A stretch of DNA of 60,177 nt from Polluticaenibacter yanchengensis. Lineage in GTDB: Bacteria > Bacteroidota > Bacteroidia > Chitinophagales > Chitinophagaceae. The position numbers and the translations under genes were made by a program. This document shows, one piece after another, positions 26,704 to 35,866 of the stretch (position 1 is its first letter; every line of letters begins with the position of its first letter). The DNA is taken from the NCBI GenBank assembly GCA_027854065.1, contig JAQGEF010000024.1, forward strand, positions 1 through 60,177, in the 5' to 3' direction. A model generated the notes under the pieces. It had not been told where the DNA came from, ran no database searches, and worked only from the letters and a program-made list of their open reading frames with translations.

Positions 26704-28739
26704 TTCATTTCCGGTTTAATATGGAGTTCTATATTGATGCTGGTACCTCTACCCTTTTCAGAAACAATATCAATATTCCCACCTAAAGATCTTATCCTGC
26801 GCTGAATACTAAAGAGGCCAAGCGCTTTGATGTTTTTCTCTTTGGCTAAAGCGACATCAAACCCTTTTCCATTATCTTCAATAGTCATTCCAAACAGGTT
26901 GTTGGTATATGCCATTTGAACAAAAACTTCACTGGCCCCGGCATGTTTCACTACATTATGTAACAACTCCTGCAGTATCCGGTATAAAAAGAGTTCATCT
27001 GATTTCGAAAACTGAGGAATATCGCCAACTGTATCAAAATTAATGTCAATATCGGAACTGCCTGATACATTGGCACAAAAAACCTCTACAGCTTTTAAGA
27101 ACCCTTCATTAATAAGAATTTCGGGCATTAAATTATGTGCCGTCTGCCTTAACTCTTTATAGGTATTATCCAAGTGTGCCAGTATTTCTTCAAAATCATG
27201 ATTGCTATCTTCAACCCTGTTATTTTTTAGTGCTGTATCTAATCGTAATTTCAGACTGCCTAACTCTCCGCCAATGCCATCATGCAGTTCACTTGCCAGG
27301 CGGCGCCGCTCATTTTCTTCACCATCAATGGTAGCCTGCAGTCTTGCAACTTCGAGTTGGCGTGTTGTTTCAAGCTTTTTTAACTGTTGCTGATGTTTGA
27401 TCCTGTTATAAAACAGGATTCCTAAAAGCAGTACCAGTACCAGGCCACTTGATATGGCAATAATGAGGTTATTTTTTGCTTTTATCTTGTTGTCCCGGTT
27501 TACAATGGCCAGCTTTTGTTCTGCCAGTTGCTGGTTTTTCTCTGCCACCTGGTACCGCATTTCCATTTGTAAAATGGACTGTATTTTACTTACATTCCTG
27601 ATACTGTCTTTTATAATGGTATAAGCATTTTTATAATGCAGCGAAGATTTGAAATCACCTGTTTTTTCATACGCTGTGGCTAATATTTCATAGGCTGTTT
27701 CACGCATGAAAAAGATGTTTTTCTGCTGCGACAAACGTAGCGTTTCCAGCACCTTATTTATGGCATCCTGGTATTGATGTTTTAGAACGAGCGCTTTACC
27801 AATATGGTATTCACTGGTAATTTTATATTGTACCTGGTCTTCCTGGTTATCTGCCTGAAAATCTTTTACTGCCTCCTTAGCATACCTGATGGCACTATCT
27901 GGTATGTTCTGCATATTAAATGTATTGCTTACATTCAGCAGCATGGCGCTTTTCCAGGAAAGGACCCTTCCTTTTCTTACTGCACCCTGTTCCAGCAGAT
28001 CCAGGTATTTTTTGTAAAAGAACCTGGCGGAATCATAATCCTTATTCATTTCCTTAAGCTGGCCTTTGCTGAAAACAATCTTGGCCATCATGGATTTACT
28101 GATATTGCCGATCTGTTCTGCCTTAGTCAGGTAGTCAATTGCATACTGAATGTATTTGTCATTGATCAGGTTTGCACCGTCTTCATTCATGCTGATCCAT
28201 AGCCGGAGCATTTTTGTATAAATGTGCAGGAGCGTTGCAGGATTGACGATCTTTAGCTTTTCTGTTTGGCTGAGGGCCTGGTAACTATACCAGGCGGTAG
28301 AATCTGCTTTGCCCAAATATGAATATGCGGAAGCGAGGTTGCCCAGCAGGGATATTAAGAGCTCGGCGTCTCTTGATGAGGGGGTTGGATTGCACCATTC
28401 AATGGCATATTTAAAAATGGCAATGGCGGGCAAGTATTCTGATTTTTGCATTTTCAACATGCCTGCCTGGTGTAGCCCGTAAGCCACTCCAAATTTAAAC
28501 CCTAACCACTTGCTGCTTTCTATGGCCTGGTTGGTGAGCATTACTGAACTATCGGGCTGGCTTTCTGTAAGTACATCGGCCCGCTTTATCTGCTGTATGA
28601 TGGCCCCTGTATCTTTAAGAAAACCACTTGGTGCTATATGAATGCCTCCTGGCTTTATTTCTGACTGGCCAAAAACAGAGTACGGACATATTATGCAGAT
28701 GATTATAAAGTGTATAAAACCGGTTTTGAAACGATGCAT
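26700..28739 (-). CDS. TPR-containing histidine kinase (HisKA_3 type)
   Basis: 679 residues. A signal peptide (ending VFGQ) precedes a periplasmic array of tetratricopeptide-like helices (about 60-400). One transmembrane helix (about 425-447) and a short coiled coil lead to a HisKA_3 dimerisation domain with the phospho-acceptor His near 486 (SELHDGIGGELG) and a HATPase_c domain (ELLHNVVKHAG; IEDNGKGFD; GLFSIQRRIRSLGG; GRGTSINIEL). It is the cognate sensor of the coupled NarL-type regulator. The TPR sensor plus HisKA_3 layout is common in Bacteroidota. The signal is unknown. Confidence 0.95.
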   Translation of the reverse strand: MHRFKTGFIHFIIICIICPYSVFGQSEIKPGGIHIAPSGFLKDTGAIIQQIKRADVLTESQPDSSVMLTNQAIESSKWLGFKFGVAYGLHQAGMLKMQKSEYLPAIAIFKYAIEWCNPTPSSRDAELLISLLGNLASAYSYLGKADSTAWYSYQALSQTEKLKIVNPATLLHIYTKMLRLWISMNEDGANLINDKYIQYAIDYLTKAEQIGNISKSMMAKIVFSKGQLKEMNKDYDSARFFYKKYLDLLEQGAVRKGRVLSWKSAMLLNVSNTFNMQNIPDSAIRYAKEAVKDFQADNQEDQVQYKITSEYHIGKALVLKHQYQDAINKVLETLRLSQQKNIFFMRETAYEILATAYEKTGDFKSSLHYKNAYTIIKDSIRNVSKIQSILQMEMRYQVAEKNQQLAEQKLAIVNRDNKIKAKNNLIIAISSGLVLVLLLGILFYNRIKHQQQLKKLETTRQLEVARLQATIDGEENERRRLASELHDGIGGELGSLKLRLDTALKNNRVEDSNHDFEEILAHLDNTYKELRQTAHNLMPEILINEGFLKAVEVFCANVSGSSDIDINFDTVGDIPQFSKSDELFLYRILQELLHNVVKHAGASEVFVQMAYTNNLFGMTIEDNGKGFDVALAKEKNIKALGLFSIQRRIRSLGGNIDIVSEKGRGTSINIELHIKPEMK

Positions 28740-28883
28740 AATATTTTCTACAAACAGTTATTGAAAGCTAAGTTACAAAAATCATTAATGATGATAGTGG
28801 TGTTTTGTAAAAAGAAATGTACCTGTACCAGATTTATGATAGCGCAACTTATGAAAAATGCCGGGAGAATGACCTCTATTGAA

Positions 28884-29003
28884 GGGCTGCGGCATGCGTT
28901 GGTGGCGAGGAACGAGCCAGTGCGACGCAGGAGCACCGAGCGTAGCGGAGCCATAAGCACGCCGGACCAATGACCGGGAATATTACAAATGCCCACAGCC
29001 CCC
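28884..29003 (-). repeat. Family A intergenic element, copy 7
   Basis: On the minus strand: GGGGCTGTG, a 24-base spacer, CATTGGTCCGGCG, GCTCCGCTACGCTCGGT, GCGTCGCACTGGCTCG, CGCATGCCGCAGCCC. It follows the terminator of the epimerase gene in sense orientation. The rest of the 325-bp gap (28740-28883) shows no other feature. Confidence 0.75.
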
Positions 29004-29039
29004 AATAAAAAAGGAGCTGCAATATAACATTACAACCCC
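29004..29039 (-). terminator. Probable terminator of the epimerase gene
   Basis: On the minus strand an 11-bp stem with G-T pairs (GGGGTTGTAAT / ATTGCAGCTCC) is followed by TTTTTTATT. The family A copy 7 starts in or just after this T-tract. Confidence 0.6.
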
Positions 29040-29064
29040 CTGGTTTTTCATAGAACAAATAGGG

Positions 29065-30255
29065 TTATTTAGAGACGGAAAATTTATACACTGTAGTAGT
29101 AGTATAAGTTGCTCCGGGATTTACTATTGTAGTGGGAAACTTTGGCTGGTTTGGAGAATCCGGGAAATGTTGTGTTTCCAGGCAAAAACCCTGACGATAG
29201 CCATATTCGGCTTGTTTCTTACCGGTTTTGGCCCCGCCTTTTAAAAAGTTACCGCCATAAAACTGAATGCCGGGTTCTGTAGTTAATACTTCCATTACAA
29301 TACCTGTAACGGGCGAACTGACAACAGCGGCTGTTTTGAGAACATTTGAGGTATCTGTTAATACAAAATTATGGTCGTAGCCCTTGCCTTTTTCCAATTG
29401 CTCATCTTTGTCGTTTACACGTTTACCGATGGCGGTAGCAGTGGTAAAATCGAATGGCGTTCCTGCTACCGGCTTTAATTCTCCTGTAGGAATCAATGTT
29501 TCATTTACCGGTGTAAAATGTGCCGCGTTTAGCTGTAATAAATGATTATTGATATCGCCGACACCTGCGCCATTAAGGTTAAAATAAGTATGATTTGTGA
29601 GATTGACAGGAGTGGCTTTATCCGTGGTTGCTTTATAATCTATCTTTAGTTCATTTTTGCCGGTAAATGTATATACAACTTCCGTGCTAAGTGTTCCCGG
29701 GTAGCCTCCCTCACCATCGGCACTCACGTAAGTGAAGCTTATGCTGCTATCTGATAACTGTTTGGCATCGAATACCTTATTATAAAATCCTTCCTGACCG
29801 CCATGCAGGGAATTCGGGCCATCATTTTTCCCGATATTATAAGTATTGCCGTTTAAAGTAAATTTGGCATTGGCAATTCTATTGCCGTAACGGCCAATGA
29901 CCGCACCAAAGAATGGTTCGCCCGGCGCCAGGTTGCTTTGTACACTATCATAACCTAAAGCTACATCTATTAATTTTCCGTTCTTGTCCGGCACGGCAAT
30001 CCCCATTACTCTTGCTCCCAGATTGGTGATGGCAACGGCTGCACCGCTATTATTTTTTATGAAAAACAAGTCCGTTTTTTTATCGCCTACGGTTACCTGA
30101 TAGGCTTGTTTAGCGGGGAACAAACTATCTATGGCATAGTTGTTATTTACAATTTCATTTGTAGTGTCCTTACCTGAATTTTCATTGTTAGCGGCATTGC
30201 CACAAGCCACTGCGATCATGCTAACAGACGCAAATATCCAACTGTTGACTCTCAT
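29065..30255 (-). CDS. galM: Aldose 1-epimerase (galactose mutarotase), lipoprotein
   Basis: 396 residues from ATG 30255 (a TTG three codons upstream is less likely). The lipoprotein signal has a cysteine in SMIAVAC, so the enzyme is predicted to be periplasmic or outer-membrane attached. It is a full-length GalM fold. The signatures are PFFGAVIGRYGNRIANAKF, the catalytic-His region VNLTNHTYFNLNG, TEPGIQFYGGNF, and the catalytic Glu in CLETQHFPDSPN. It interconverts alpha and beta anomers of hexoses such as galactose or glucose, or other sugars such as arabinose. It is divergent from the NUDIX-type regulator, which may control it. Confidence 0.93.
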   Translation of the reverse strand: MRVNSWIFASVSMIAVACGNAANNENSGKDTTNEIVNNNYAIDSLFPAKQAYQVTVGDKKTDLFFIKNNSGAAVAITNLGARVMGIAVPDKNGKLIDVALGYDSVQSNLAPGEPFFGAVIGRYGNRIANAKFTLNGNTYNIGKNDGPNSLHGGQEGFYNKVFDAKQLSDSSISFTYVSADGEGGYPGTLSTEVVYTFTGKNELKIDYKATTDKATPVNLTNHTYFNLNGAGVGDINNHLLQLNAAHFTPVNETLIPTGELKPVAGTPFDFTTATAIGKRVNDKDEQLEKGKGYDHNFVLTDTSNVLKTAAVVSSPVTGIVMEVLTTEPGIQFYGGNFLKGGAKTGKKQAEYGYRQGFCLETQHFPDSPNQPKFPTTIVNPGATYTTTTVYKFSVSK

Positions 30256-30356
30256 ACTCAGCAATTATTTGTTCGTTTAAATAACGATGGTGAAATTTTT
30301 TTAGCTAATTTAAGTCGAAATATTTAAAATTGTCAAATTAACAATTGCAAAACACA

Positions 30357-30364
30357 TAGATTTG
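30357..30364 (+). promoter_or_regulatory. Putative -7 box (TAGATTTG) of the NUDIX regulator gene
   Basis: Matches TAnnTTTG about 92 bp before the start codon; the palindrome at 30425-30441 would lie in the 5' leader. TTG motifs are present upstream but at non-ideal spacing. Confidence 0.35.
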
Positions 30365-30424
30365 TATTAGAAGTCATGTGAAAATTGCAATATAAAATCT
30401 ATTGGCTTGAATGATTGTGTAACA

Positions 30425-30441
30425 TATTACTTAAAGTAATA
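30425..30441. promoter_or_regulatory. 17-bp perfect palindrome, likely regulator operator
   Basis: TATTACTT-A-AAGTAATA, 15 bp before the start codon of the NUDIX-type regulator and in the divergent region with the epimerase. Palindromic operators in this position are typical of NrtR/AraR-type autoregulation. Confidence 0.5.
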
Positions 30442-30455
30442 AACTGCTATTAGAA

Positions 30456-31160
30456 ATGGTGCCATATAAGGATTTGGAGCGACTGTTGGTCGCAGTTGAT
30501 TGTATTATATTGGGTTTTGATGGTGCTAAATTGAAACTATTATTAATTAAGCGCGGTTTTGAACCTGAAAAGAATAAGTGGAGCCTAATGGGTGGCTTTG
30601 TACAGCCGAACGAAAACAGCCTGGAATCTGCTAAGCGGGTACTGAAACAACTTACCGGCCTATCGGGTGTTTACCTGGAAGAATTAAGGGCATTCAGTAA
30701 CCCGGACAGAGATCCTGAAGAACGTATTTTATCATTGGCATATTTTGCATTGATTGATATTAACCAGTATCAGAAGCAACTTAGTAATGACTACCAGGCT
30801 GAATGGTTTGAACTGGACCAGATTCCGACGTTGATATTTGACCATAACGATATGGTGAAATCTGCTATTCGCCGGTTACGCTACAAGGCGGCGCTACACC
30901 CTTTGTTATTTGAGTTGTTACCGGAAAAATTTACGATCCCTCAACTGCAAATTTTGTATGAAGCGGTATATGACACAATCTTCGATAAACGGAATTTCAG
31001 CAGGAAGGTATTGTCGTTGGAGTTGCTTGTAAAACAAAAAGACAAGGAAAAAGAGAGTTCTAAAAAAGGGGCTTACTTTTATAAACTGGACCTGACTAAG
31101 TATGAGACGAACTTCCAGGCGTTTTTAAACTTTATACCGAATGCACATTTGTATTTATAA
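30456..31160 (+). CDS. NUDIX-domain transcriptional regulator (NrtR/AraR type)
   Basis: 234 residues: an N-terminal NUDIX fold (about 8-150) and a C-terminal winged helix (about 155-234; LLPEKFTIPQLQILYEAVYD, RNFSRKVLS). The NUDIX box at 47-69 keeps Gly47, Glu53, Arg61 and Gly68, but the metal-binding glutamates of REUxEE are V62, Q65 and L66, so it should not hydrolyse and probably only binds a ligand. Bacteroidota members of this family regulate sugar use (arabinose in Bacteroides). Divergence from the aldose epimerase fits a sugar-responsive role. It converges on trigger factor and shares a terminator with it. Confidence 0.88.
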   Translation: MVPYKDLERLLVAVDCIILGFDGAKLKLLLIKRGFEPEKNKWSLMGGFVQPNENSLESAKRVLKQLTGLSGVYLEELRAFSNPDRDPEERILSLAYFALIDINQYQKQLSNDYQAEWFELDQIPTLIFDHNDMVKSAIRRLRYKAALHPLLFELLPEKFTIPQLQILYEAVYDTIFDKRNFSRKVLSLELLVKQKDKEKESSKKGAYFYKLDLTKYETNFQAFLNFIPNAHLYL

Positions 31161-31212
31161 GCAATAAATTTACGCGCCGCGATAACGATTATATTTCTTA
31201 CCAAGAAAAAGA

Positions 31213-31239
31213 AACCCCGAAGCAGTAAACTTCGGGGTT
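31213..31239. terminator. Bidirectional terminator
   Basis: Perfect 10-bp stem AACCCCGAAG / CTTCGGGGTT with a 7-base loop, flanked by A- and T-rich sequence, between convergent genes. Confidence 0.85.
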
Positions 31240-31260
31240 AAATATTCCAATCACTTATTA

Positions 31261-32595
31261 TTAGTGAGCGTGGTGATGTTGTTTTGCAGTAAACTCTTCT
31301 ACAGTTACGTATTCATCGTTATAGTTTACTACTTTACCTGTAGCATTTTCGAATACTTTGTTAGTATAGATTTGCTGGTAAGCCTGCTCAAGATATTTTC
31401 TATCCTGTAACTGGCGTTTTACATATTCATCAATCCAATCTGCTTCGCCTAACTGAGCACCGCCCATATAAGCTAATAGTTGATTTTTTGTGAATTCTTC
31501 TACTTCTTCAGGAGTTACTTCTAATTTTGCTTCTTTTGCGATTTCGTCTGTAATCACATTCCAACGTAAAGAGTTTGCGAAAGCAGGATATTCTGCTTCT
31601 ACTTCTGCGTCTGTACGTGGATTTTCACCTGCATTTTTCAACCAACGTTTTAAGAAAGCTTCCGGTAAATCTACAGTTGTGTTATCTAATAAGAAATGAT
31701 AGATTTCGTCGTTTACCTGGTTTTTAGTTTGACCACTCCAGTAAGTTTCGATGTCGCTTTTTAAGAACTCGCTGAAAGCTTCAGCGGTCTTAATTTCTTT
31801 ACCAGGTAAAATTTTCTCTAATAATTCTTCGTTCAATTCAGCGTCTTCAACTTCGTTGATAGACTTGATAGATACCACGTAAGTCTTATCTTCTGCGCCT
31901 TCGCCAAACTGTGTGGTTAAGAAATCAGCTAATTTTGCTTCAAAAATATCTGCGAATTTACCGGTGAAAGTTTCTTCAGCTTTTTTACCGATTAAAGATT
32001 CAGCATTTTTGAAGTCTTTTACTTCTGCAGCCTGAGTTTTAGCTTCTTCAGTACCTTGCTCAACAATGCTTAATTCAACACCGTTGTCAACAGAAGTCAC
32101 TGCATCGATATCTTTTTTATTACCGTATTGCTTTTTAACGTATGCAATTTGCTCGCTTAACATTTCATCTGTAACAGAAACATTGCGACGGGTAATATTT
32201 GCAGCTGACAAATCTGCTACTTTTACTTCTGGTCTTAAACCGATTTCGAATGTGAAAGTATAATCCGATGGATTGTTGATATCTAAAGTTGTAACAACGT
32301 TGTTATTTTCTTCAGTAGCTAAAGGCTGACCAAAAATTTCTGGTTTTTCCTGCTCTAAAAATTTATTGATCTCAGTTTCTACAGTACGAAGGATTTCGTC
32401 GGTAAATACAGATTTACCGTACATTTTTTTAACCACCTGTACCGGAACCATGCCTTTACGGAAACCAGAAATATTTGCTTGTTTGCCGTATTGTTTTAAT
32501 GCTTTTTCAAAAGCTGGTAAATAATCGTTTTTATCAACTTGTACCGCAATGATATCGGTTAATAAGCCACTATTGCTTCTTGTAACTGTTGCCAT
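31261..32595 (-). CDS. tig: Trigger factor (ribosome-associated chaperone)
   Basis: 444 residues with the ribosome-binding signature GFRKGMVP at 44-51, a central FKBP-like domain (about 155-240, weakly conserved as in other Bacteroidota), and the helical C-terminal chaperone domain ending in a His-rich KQHHHAH tail. It holds nascent chains at the ribosome exit and assists folding and export; it could matter for the many large secreted proteins here. In many bacteria it precedes clpP-clpX, but no clp gene follows here. A TACCTTTG -7 box lies about 70 bp upstream. Confidence 0.93.
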   Translation of the reverse strand: MATVTRSNSGLLTDIIAVQVDKNDYLPAFEKALKQYGKQANISGFRKGMVPVQVVKKMYGKSVFTDEILRTVETEINKFLEQEKPEIFGQPLATEENNNVVTTLDINNPSDYTFTFEIGLRPEVKVADLSAANITRRNVSVTDEMLSEQIAYVKKQYGNKKDIDAVTSVDNGVELSIVEQGTEEAKTQAAEVKDFKNAESLIGKKAEETFTGKFADIFEAKLADFLTTQFGEGAEDKTYVVSIKSINEVEDAELNEELLEKILPGKEIKTAEAFSEFLKSDIETYWSGQTKNQVNDEIYHFLLDNTTVDLPEAFLKRWLKNAGENPRTDAEVEAEYPAFANSLRWNVITDEIAKEAKLEVTPEEVEEFTKNQLLAYMGGAQLGEADWIDEYVKRQLQDRKYLEQAYQQIYTNKVFENATGKVVNYNDEYVTVEEFTAKQHHHAH

Positions 32596-32665
32596 AATTA
32601 ATTTTATGTGTTGAGAACGTATTGATATGACAATACTATTTTCAAATTACTTATATTTTGGGCGG

Positions 32666-32673
32666 CAAAGGTA
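32666..32673 (-). promoter_or_regulatory. Putative -7 box of tig (TACCTTTG)
   Basis: Perfect TAnnTTTG match on the minus strand, 71 bp before the start codon; no clear -33 TTG. Confidence 0.45.
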
Positions 32674-32730
32674 ATACAATAATGTGTAAAAAATGTTATT
32701 TATTATTTTTTGCCACAAAATTATGCCTAA

Positions 32731-33663
32731 CTATATGATATAGAAATTTATCAGCGGATTAAAGCAATTGTATTTAATGGCATTGTTTATTTTTTTTGTT
32801 ACTGCCATGTCAGTTTCATGAATACATAACCAGTTCCTGTTAGACCGTTCCTGGAAGTGATTGATATCGACTGCTTCCAGCCCGAATTTTCCAATATAAT
32901 AACAATGATAACCCTGGCCTGTGAGAAAACCATAAAAGTCTTTGAGTAATACATTGCTTCTTTGCAGCAAATACTTTTGATTGACTTCGAGTATTAGGAA
33001 CGGCTTAAATTTTTCTATTGTTTTTTCGGCCCCCTTTAATACTTTGTATTCTAATCCTTCCACATCTACAAAAATCTGAGAGCAGGAGGGCATATCACTT
33101 AAAAAAGTGTCTATTGTGATGGCTTCAAATTCTTTGACCACATTTCCTTTATCCGCATCACTGTTTATAATAAACCCTGAGCCGGAAGAATTTCCCTGGG
33201 GAACCGAAAATGGCACTACACTATTTTTGTCTGAAACCAGCTTATCATAAACTTTCAGGTTGTTATAACCGTTGTACTCTTTAAATTTAAATATATACTC
33301 CAGGTTAGTTGGTAAGGGTTCGAAAGCATGTACATTGACGTTATTCTTTTTGGCAAGATTGGTAAAGGATATTGTTTCTGTACCAATATTTGCACCGACT
33401 TCTATTATGTCTCCTTTTTTATATTTCAGTGCTTCGTTACAAATAATGATATTCCGCCAATCATAATAGCCGTGCATGTAAAAACTGAATGCATGAAAAT
33501 CGTTGGTATTTCCAATAAAATAACCGCCGGTAAAGGACTTTGATTTAAAAGGCATGCTAATACGTTCGGCCTCTTCTATTGATACTAATGTACTTCTAAT
33601 CTTTTGGGTGGCTATAGGGGGTATAAAATAACAAATACCTTTTATACATTTTAACTTAAACAT
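32731..33663 (-). CDS. FkbM-family SAM-dependent methyltransferase
   Basis: 310 residues from ATG 33663 (MFKLKCIKG). Another ATG 13 codons upstream (33702) gives a hydrophobic extension that lies wholly inside a palindrome, so I prefer the internal start. Signatures are the SAM motif IIEVGANIGTETISF, HAFEPLPTNLEYIF, and IFVDVEGLEYKVLKGA, all standard for FkbM domains. Such enzymes O-methylate sugars or lipids of surface glycans. It is the last gene in a run of minus-strand surface-protein genes. The substrate is unknown. Confidence 0.85.
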   Translation of the reverse strand: MFKLKCIKGICYFIPPIATQKIRSTLVSIEEAERISMPFKSKSFTGGYFIGNTNDFHAFSFYMHGYYDWRNIIICNEALKYKKGDIIEVGANIGTETISFTNLAKKNNVNVHAFEPLPTNLEYIFKFKEYNGYNNLKVYDKLVSDKNSVVPFSVPQGNSSGSGFIINSDADKGNVVKEFEAITIDTFLSDMPSCSQIFVDVEGLEYKVLKGAEKTIEKFKPFLILEVNQKYLLQRSNVLLKDFYGFLTGQGYHCYYIGKFGLEAVDINHFQERSNRNWLCIHETDMAVTKKINNAIKYNCFNPLINFYII

Positions 33664-33707
33664 GAATTTAATTGTATTACAAAGTAATAGAATTAAATTC
33701 ATGTTTA
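33657..33707. promoter_or_regulatory. 51-bp near-perfect palindrome over the FkbM start region
   Basis: 23 of 24 base pairs, with a single G/G mismatch (33674/33690) and an AAA loop (33681-33683). Both possible FkbM start codons (33702 and 33663) lie in its arms. It could terminate the upstream CHU_C gene, or hide the FkbM start in the mRNA. Confidence 0.7.
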
Positions 33708-33717
33708 CATAAAAAAT

Positions 33718-35721
33718 TTATCTGATAAGGCTTGCTGTTCCGTTCAGCTTTATAACGGCTCCCTTATCGTCGGTATAAATTAAATACCAGACATAAGTAC
33801 CTGCCGCCTGCAGCTTTCCATTTACCTTACCGTCCCATTTTCTGGTCCAGTCCGTTGTCTCCCATATTTTCTGGCCGAAACGGTTATACACAGAGAAGTT
33901 AAGATTGGTTGCCTTATATGCATTTAAAGGATAGAGGAAATCATTGAGCCCATCGCCATTTGGTGTGAAAGCCGTAGGGACTGCTATATAACAGTTATTG
34001 GGCACCTGGATCACTTTTACAATTGTATCCGCACAACTCCTGGCGTCTTCTACTACGAGTGACACATTGATATGTTGTAACTGATCGGAAATAGGATAAA
34101 ATTGATACGGCGGTTCTGCTAAAACAGAAGTATTGCCGTTTCCAAAATCCCATTTGTAATTGACAACCGGTCCTGTACTTGTACTTTTAAAATAGGAGGT
34201 ATCTAACGGGCAGGCAAATGCAGGTCCATCAAAAGCTGCTTTTACCCTATTCACATCAAAATCGAATAAATAACTGATACTATCTGTACAAATGCCATTA
34301 CTTACCAGTAAAGATATATTTACTGAGCCACCAGTGTACACTTTTTCAAACCGCTCCGTATTACTTACAAGGGTATTGTTTTCATACCAATGCCATGCAT
34401 TAATACCATTTCCGCCCTTATTATTTATTCTGAGCGTATCGGTTAAGCAACTGGAAATACTGTTATCTGTAATAGATGCGTTAACAGTATCTATTGCAAT
34501 GTAATTTAATTCCTGGCCAACGACCGACTCGTAATCGCACATATTAAATAGCGTATTGCCATCTGAACCTGTTTTAATACCTACTTTATATGTTCCGCCC
34601 ACCTGGATGGCTTTATTAAAATACACCCTGACTACCGATGTGAAGTTATCTGCACATTCAATTGCTTCTGCTTTATTAATGGAAATAGGTTCTGAACCAT
34701 TAATGTAAAAATCACTGCCATCCGCTGCTATGGAATTACATTTTACCGGTTCACTTAAGCTGACATTGATGTACATGGGTTCACAAACGGACGCCGGTAA
34801 TGACGCTATCCTGGAAGCTTGTTTGTTAAACACATCCACACTGATACTTTTACCTGCGGTCATTTGTGTATTACAAATATCCAATAAAGTATTGCCGTCA
34901 CTGCCTGTTTTTACGGACACATTATAATTACCATTGGGAATTTCATTGCTAAGTATTATAGAAACAGAATCGGTGGTAAAGCTACCGGAACAGCCAATAG
35001 CACTTGCAGACAGGATGGTAGCCGCTGTTGTATTAATAGAAAAATCACTGCCGTTTGCAGCAATTGAGTTACACAAAATTGGTTTATTTAATTTCAGGTG
35101 TATGATCCTGCCCTGGCAAAACGCTTTACTGTTACTGAAATCAGCGACAGTTTCATCTGTAATACTGGCTGTACCGCCACCAAAATTCAGTTTATAACCC
35201 GCCTGGGTATTTGTAAAATGACTGACCAACAACAGGTAAGTTTTCCCCTTTTCTATTGTCGGCATAGCACTATACTTATAGGTCGGTCCTTCACATTCTA
35301 TCACATTCCTGCCGGCAGCTGAAGTACCGGTCTCACCGGGATCCTGGCACCAGTTACCCGCTATTACCCAGGATGGATTGGTAAAAACACCTTCGGGGTC
35401 CCTGCCGGTGATATCATACACCTGCCAGTCGTAGTCACTTTGATTGCTATTCGGCTGAATCAGGAAGCCCAATGTACCTGTTTCGAAGCAGGTGAAACGA
35501 TACCAGTAAGGATTTACATCTTCCAACAGCGTAGGGTTGCATTTTGGATTCGGCACCAATCTTCCTCCACATAGGTTTACAGACGCCTGCGTAAAAACCG
35601 AGGTACCACATACAGGAAACGCAGTACTTGGATTTTGTCCCAGACTAGAAACGGGACAGGATTGCGACCATCCCCAAAAGCCAATCATTAAAAAAACTAG
35701 AGTTGTATAGAAACGATTCAT
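33718..35721 (-). CDS. CHU_C-type T9SS surface protein, tandem copy B
   Basis: 667 residues: signal peptide ending GWSQ; an N-terminal domain opening CPVSSLGQNPSTAFPVCG with a jelly-roll-like body (YWYRFTCFETGTLGFLIQ; YDWQVYDITGRDP); two copies of an about 90-residue Cys-containing module (CNSIAANGSDF...KTGSDGNTLLDIC and CNSIAADGSDF...KTGSDGNTLFNMC); a PKD-like domain (YKWDFGNGNTS); and the CHU_C domain (PTAFTPNGDGLNDFLYPLN ... SLIR). It is clearly a duplicate of the next gene upstream. A TACCTTTG box 28 bp before the start suggests its own promoter. Confidence 0.9.
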   Translation of the reverse strand: MNRFYTTLVFLMIGFWGWSQSCPVSSLGQNPSTAFPVCGTSVFTQASVNLCGGRLVPNPKCNPTLLEDVNPYWYRFTCFETGTLGFLIQPNSNQSDYDWQVYDITGRDPEGVFTNPSWVIAGNWCQDPGETGTSAAGRNVIECEGPTYKYSAMPTIEKGKTYLLLVSHFTNTQAGYKLNFGGGTASITDETVADFSNSKAFCQGRIIHLKLNKPILCNSIAANGSDFSINTTAATILSASAIGCSGSFTTDSVSIILSNEIPNGNYNVSVKTGSDGNTLLDICNTQMTAGKSISVDVFNKQASRIASLPASVCEPMYINVSLSEPVKCNSIAADGSDFYINGSEPISINKAEAIECADNFTSVVRVYFNKAIQVGGTYKVGIKTGSDGNTLFNMCDYESVVGQELNYIAIDTVNASITDNSISSCLTDTLRINNKGGNGINAWHWYENNTLVSNTERFEKVYTGGSVNISLLVSNGICTDSISYLFDFDVNRVKAAFDGPAFACPLDTSYFKSTSTGPVVNYKWDFGNGNTSVLAEPPYQFYPISDQLQHINVSLVVEDARSCADTIVKVIQVPNNCYIAVPTAFTPNGDGLNDFLYPLNAYKATNLNFSVYNRFGQKIWETTDWTRKWDGKVNGKLQAAGTYVWYLIYTDDKGAVIKLNGTASLIR

Positions 35722-35748
35722 AGGAAAACTTCAAATATTACCTTTCCA

Positions 35749-35756
35749 CAAAGGTA
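35749..35756 (-). promoter_or_regulatory. Putative -7 box (TACCTTTG) inside a short palindrome
   Basis: The minus-strand TACCTTTG overlaps the inverted repeat TACCTTT-CCAC-AAAGGTA (35740-35756), 28 bp before the CHU_C start codon. Confidence 0.4.
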
Positions 35757-35866
35757 TTTGATATTTTTTCTTAAATAAATCTTTAACATTTACCCAATTC
35801 CCTCAAAATGTACACCGGCTCAACTCAATTCTACCGGCATCTTTCGGATCAGGCGACACCCTTGTT

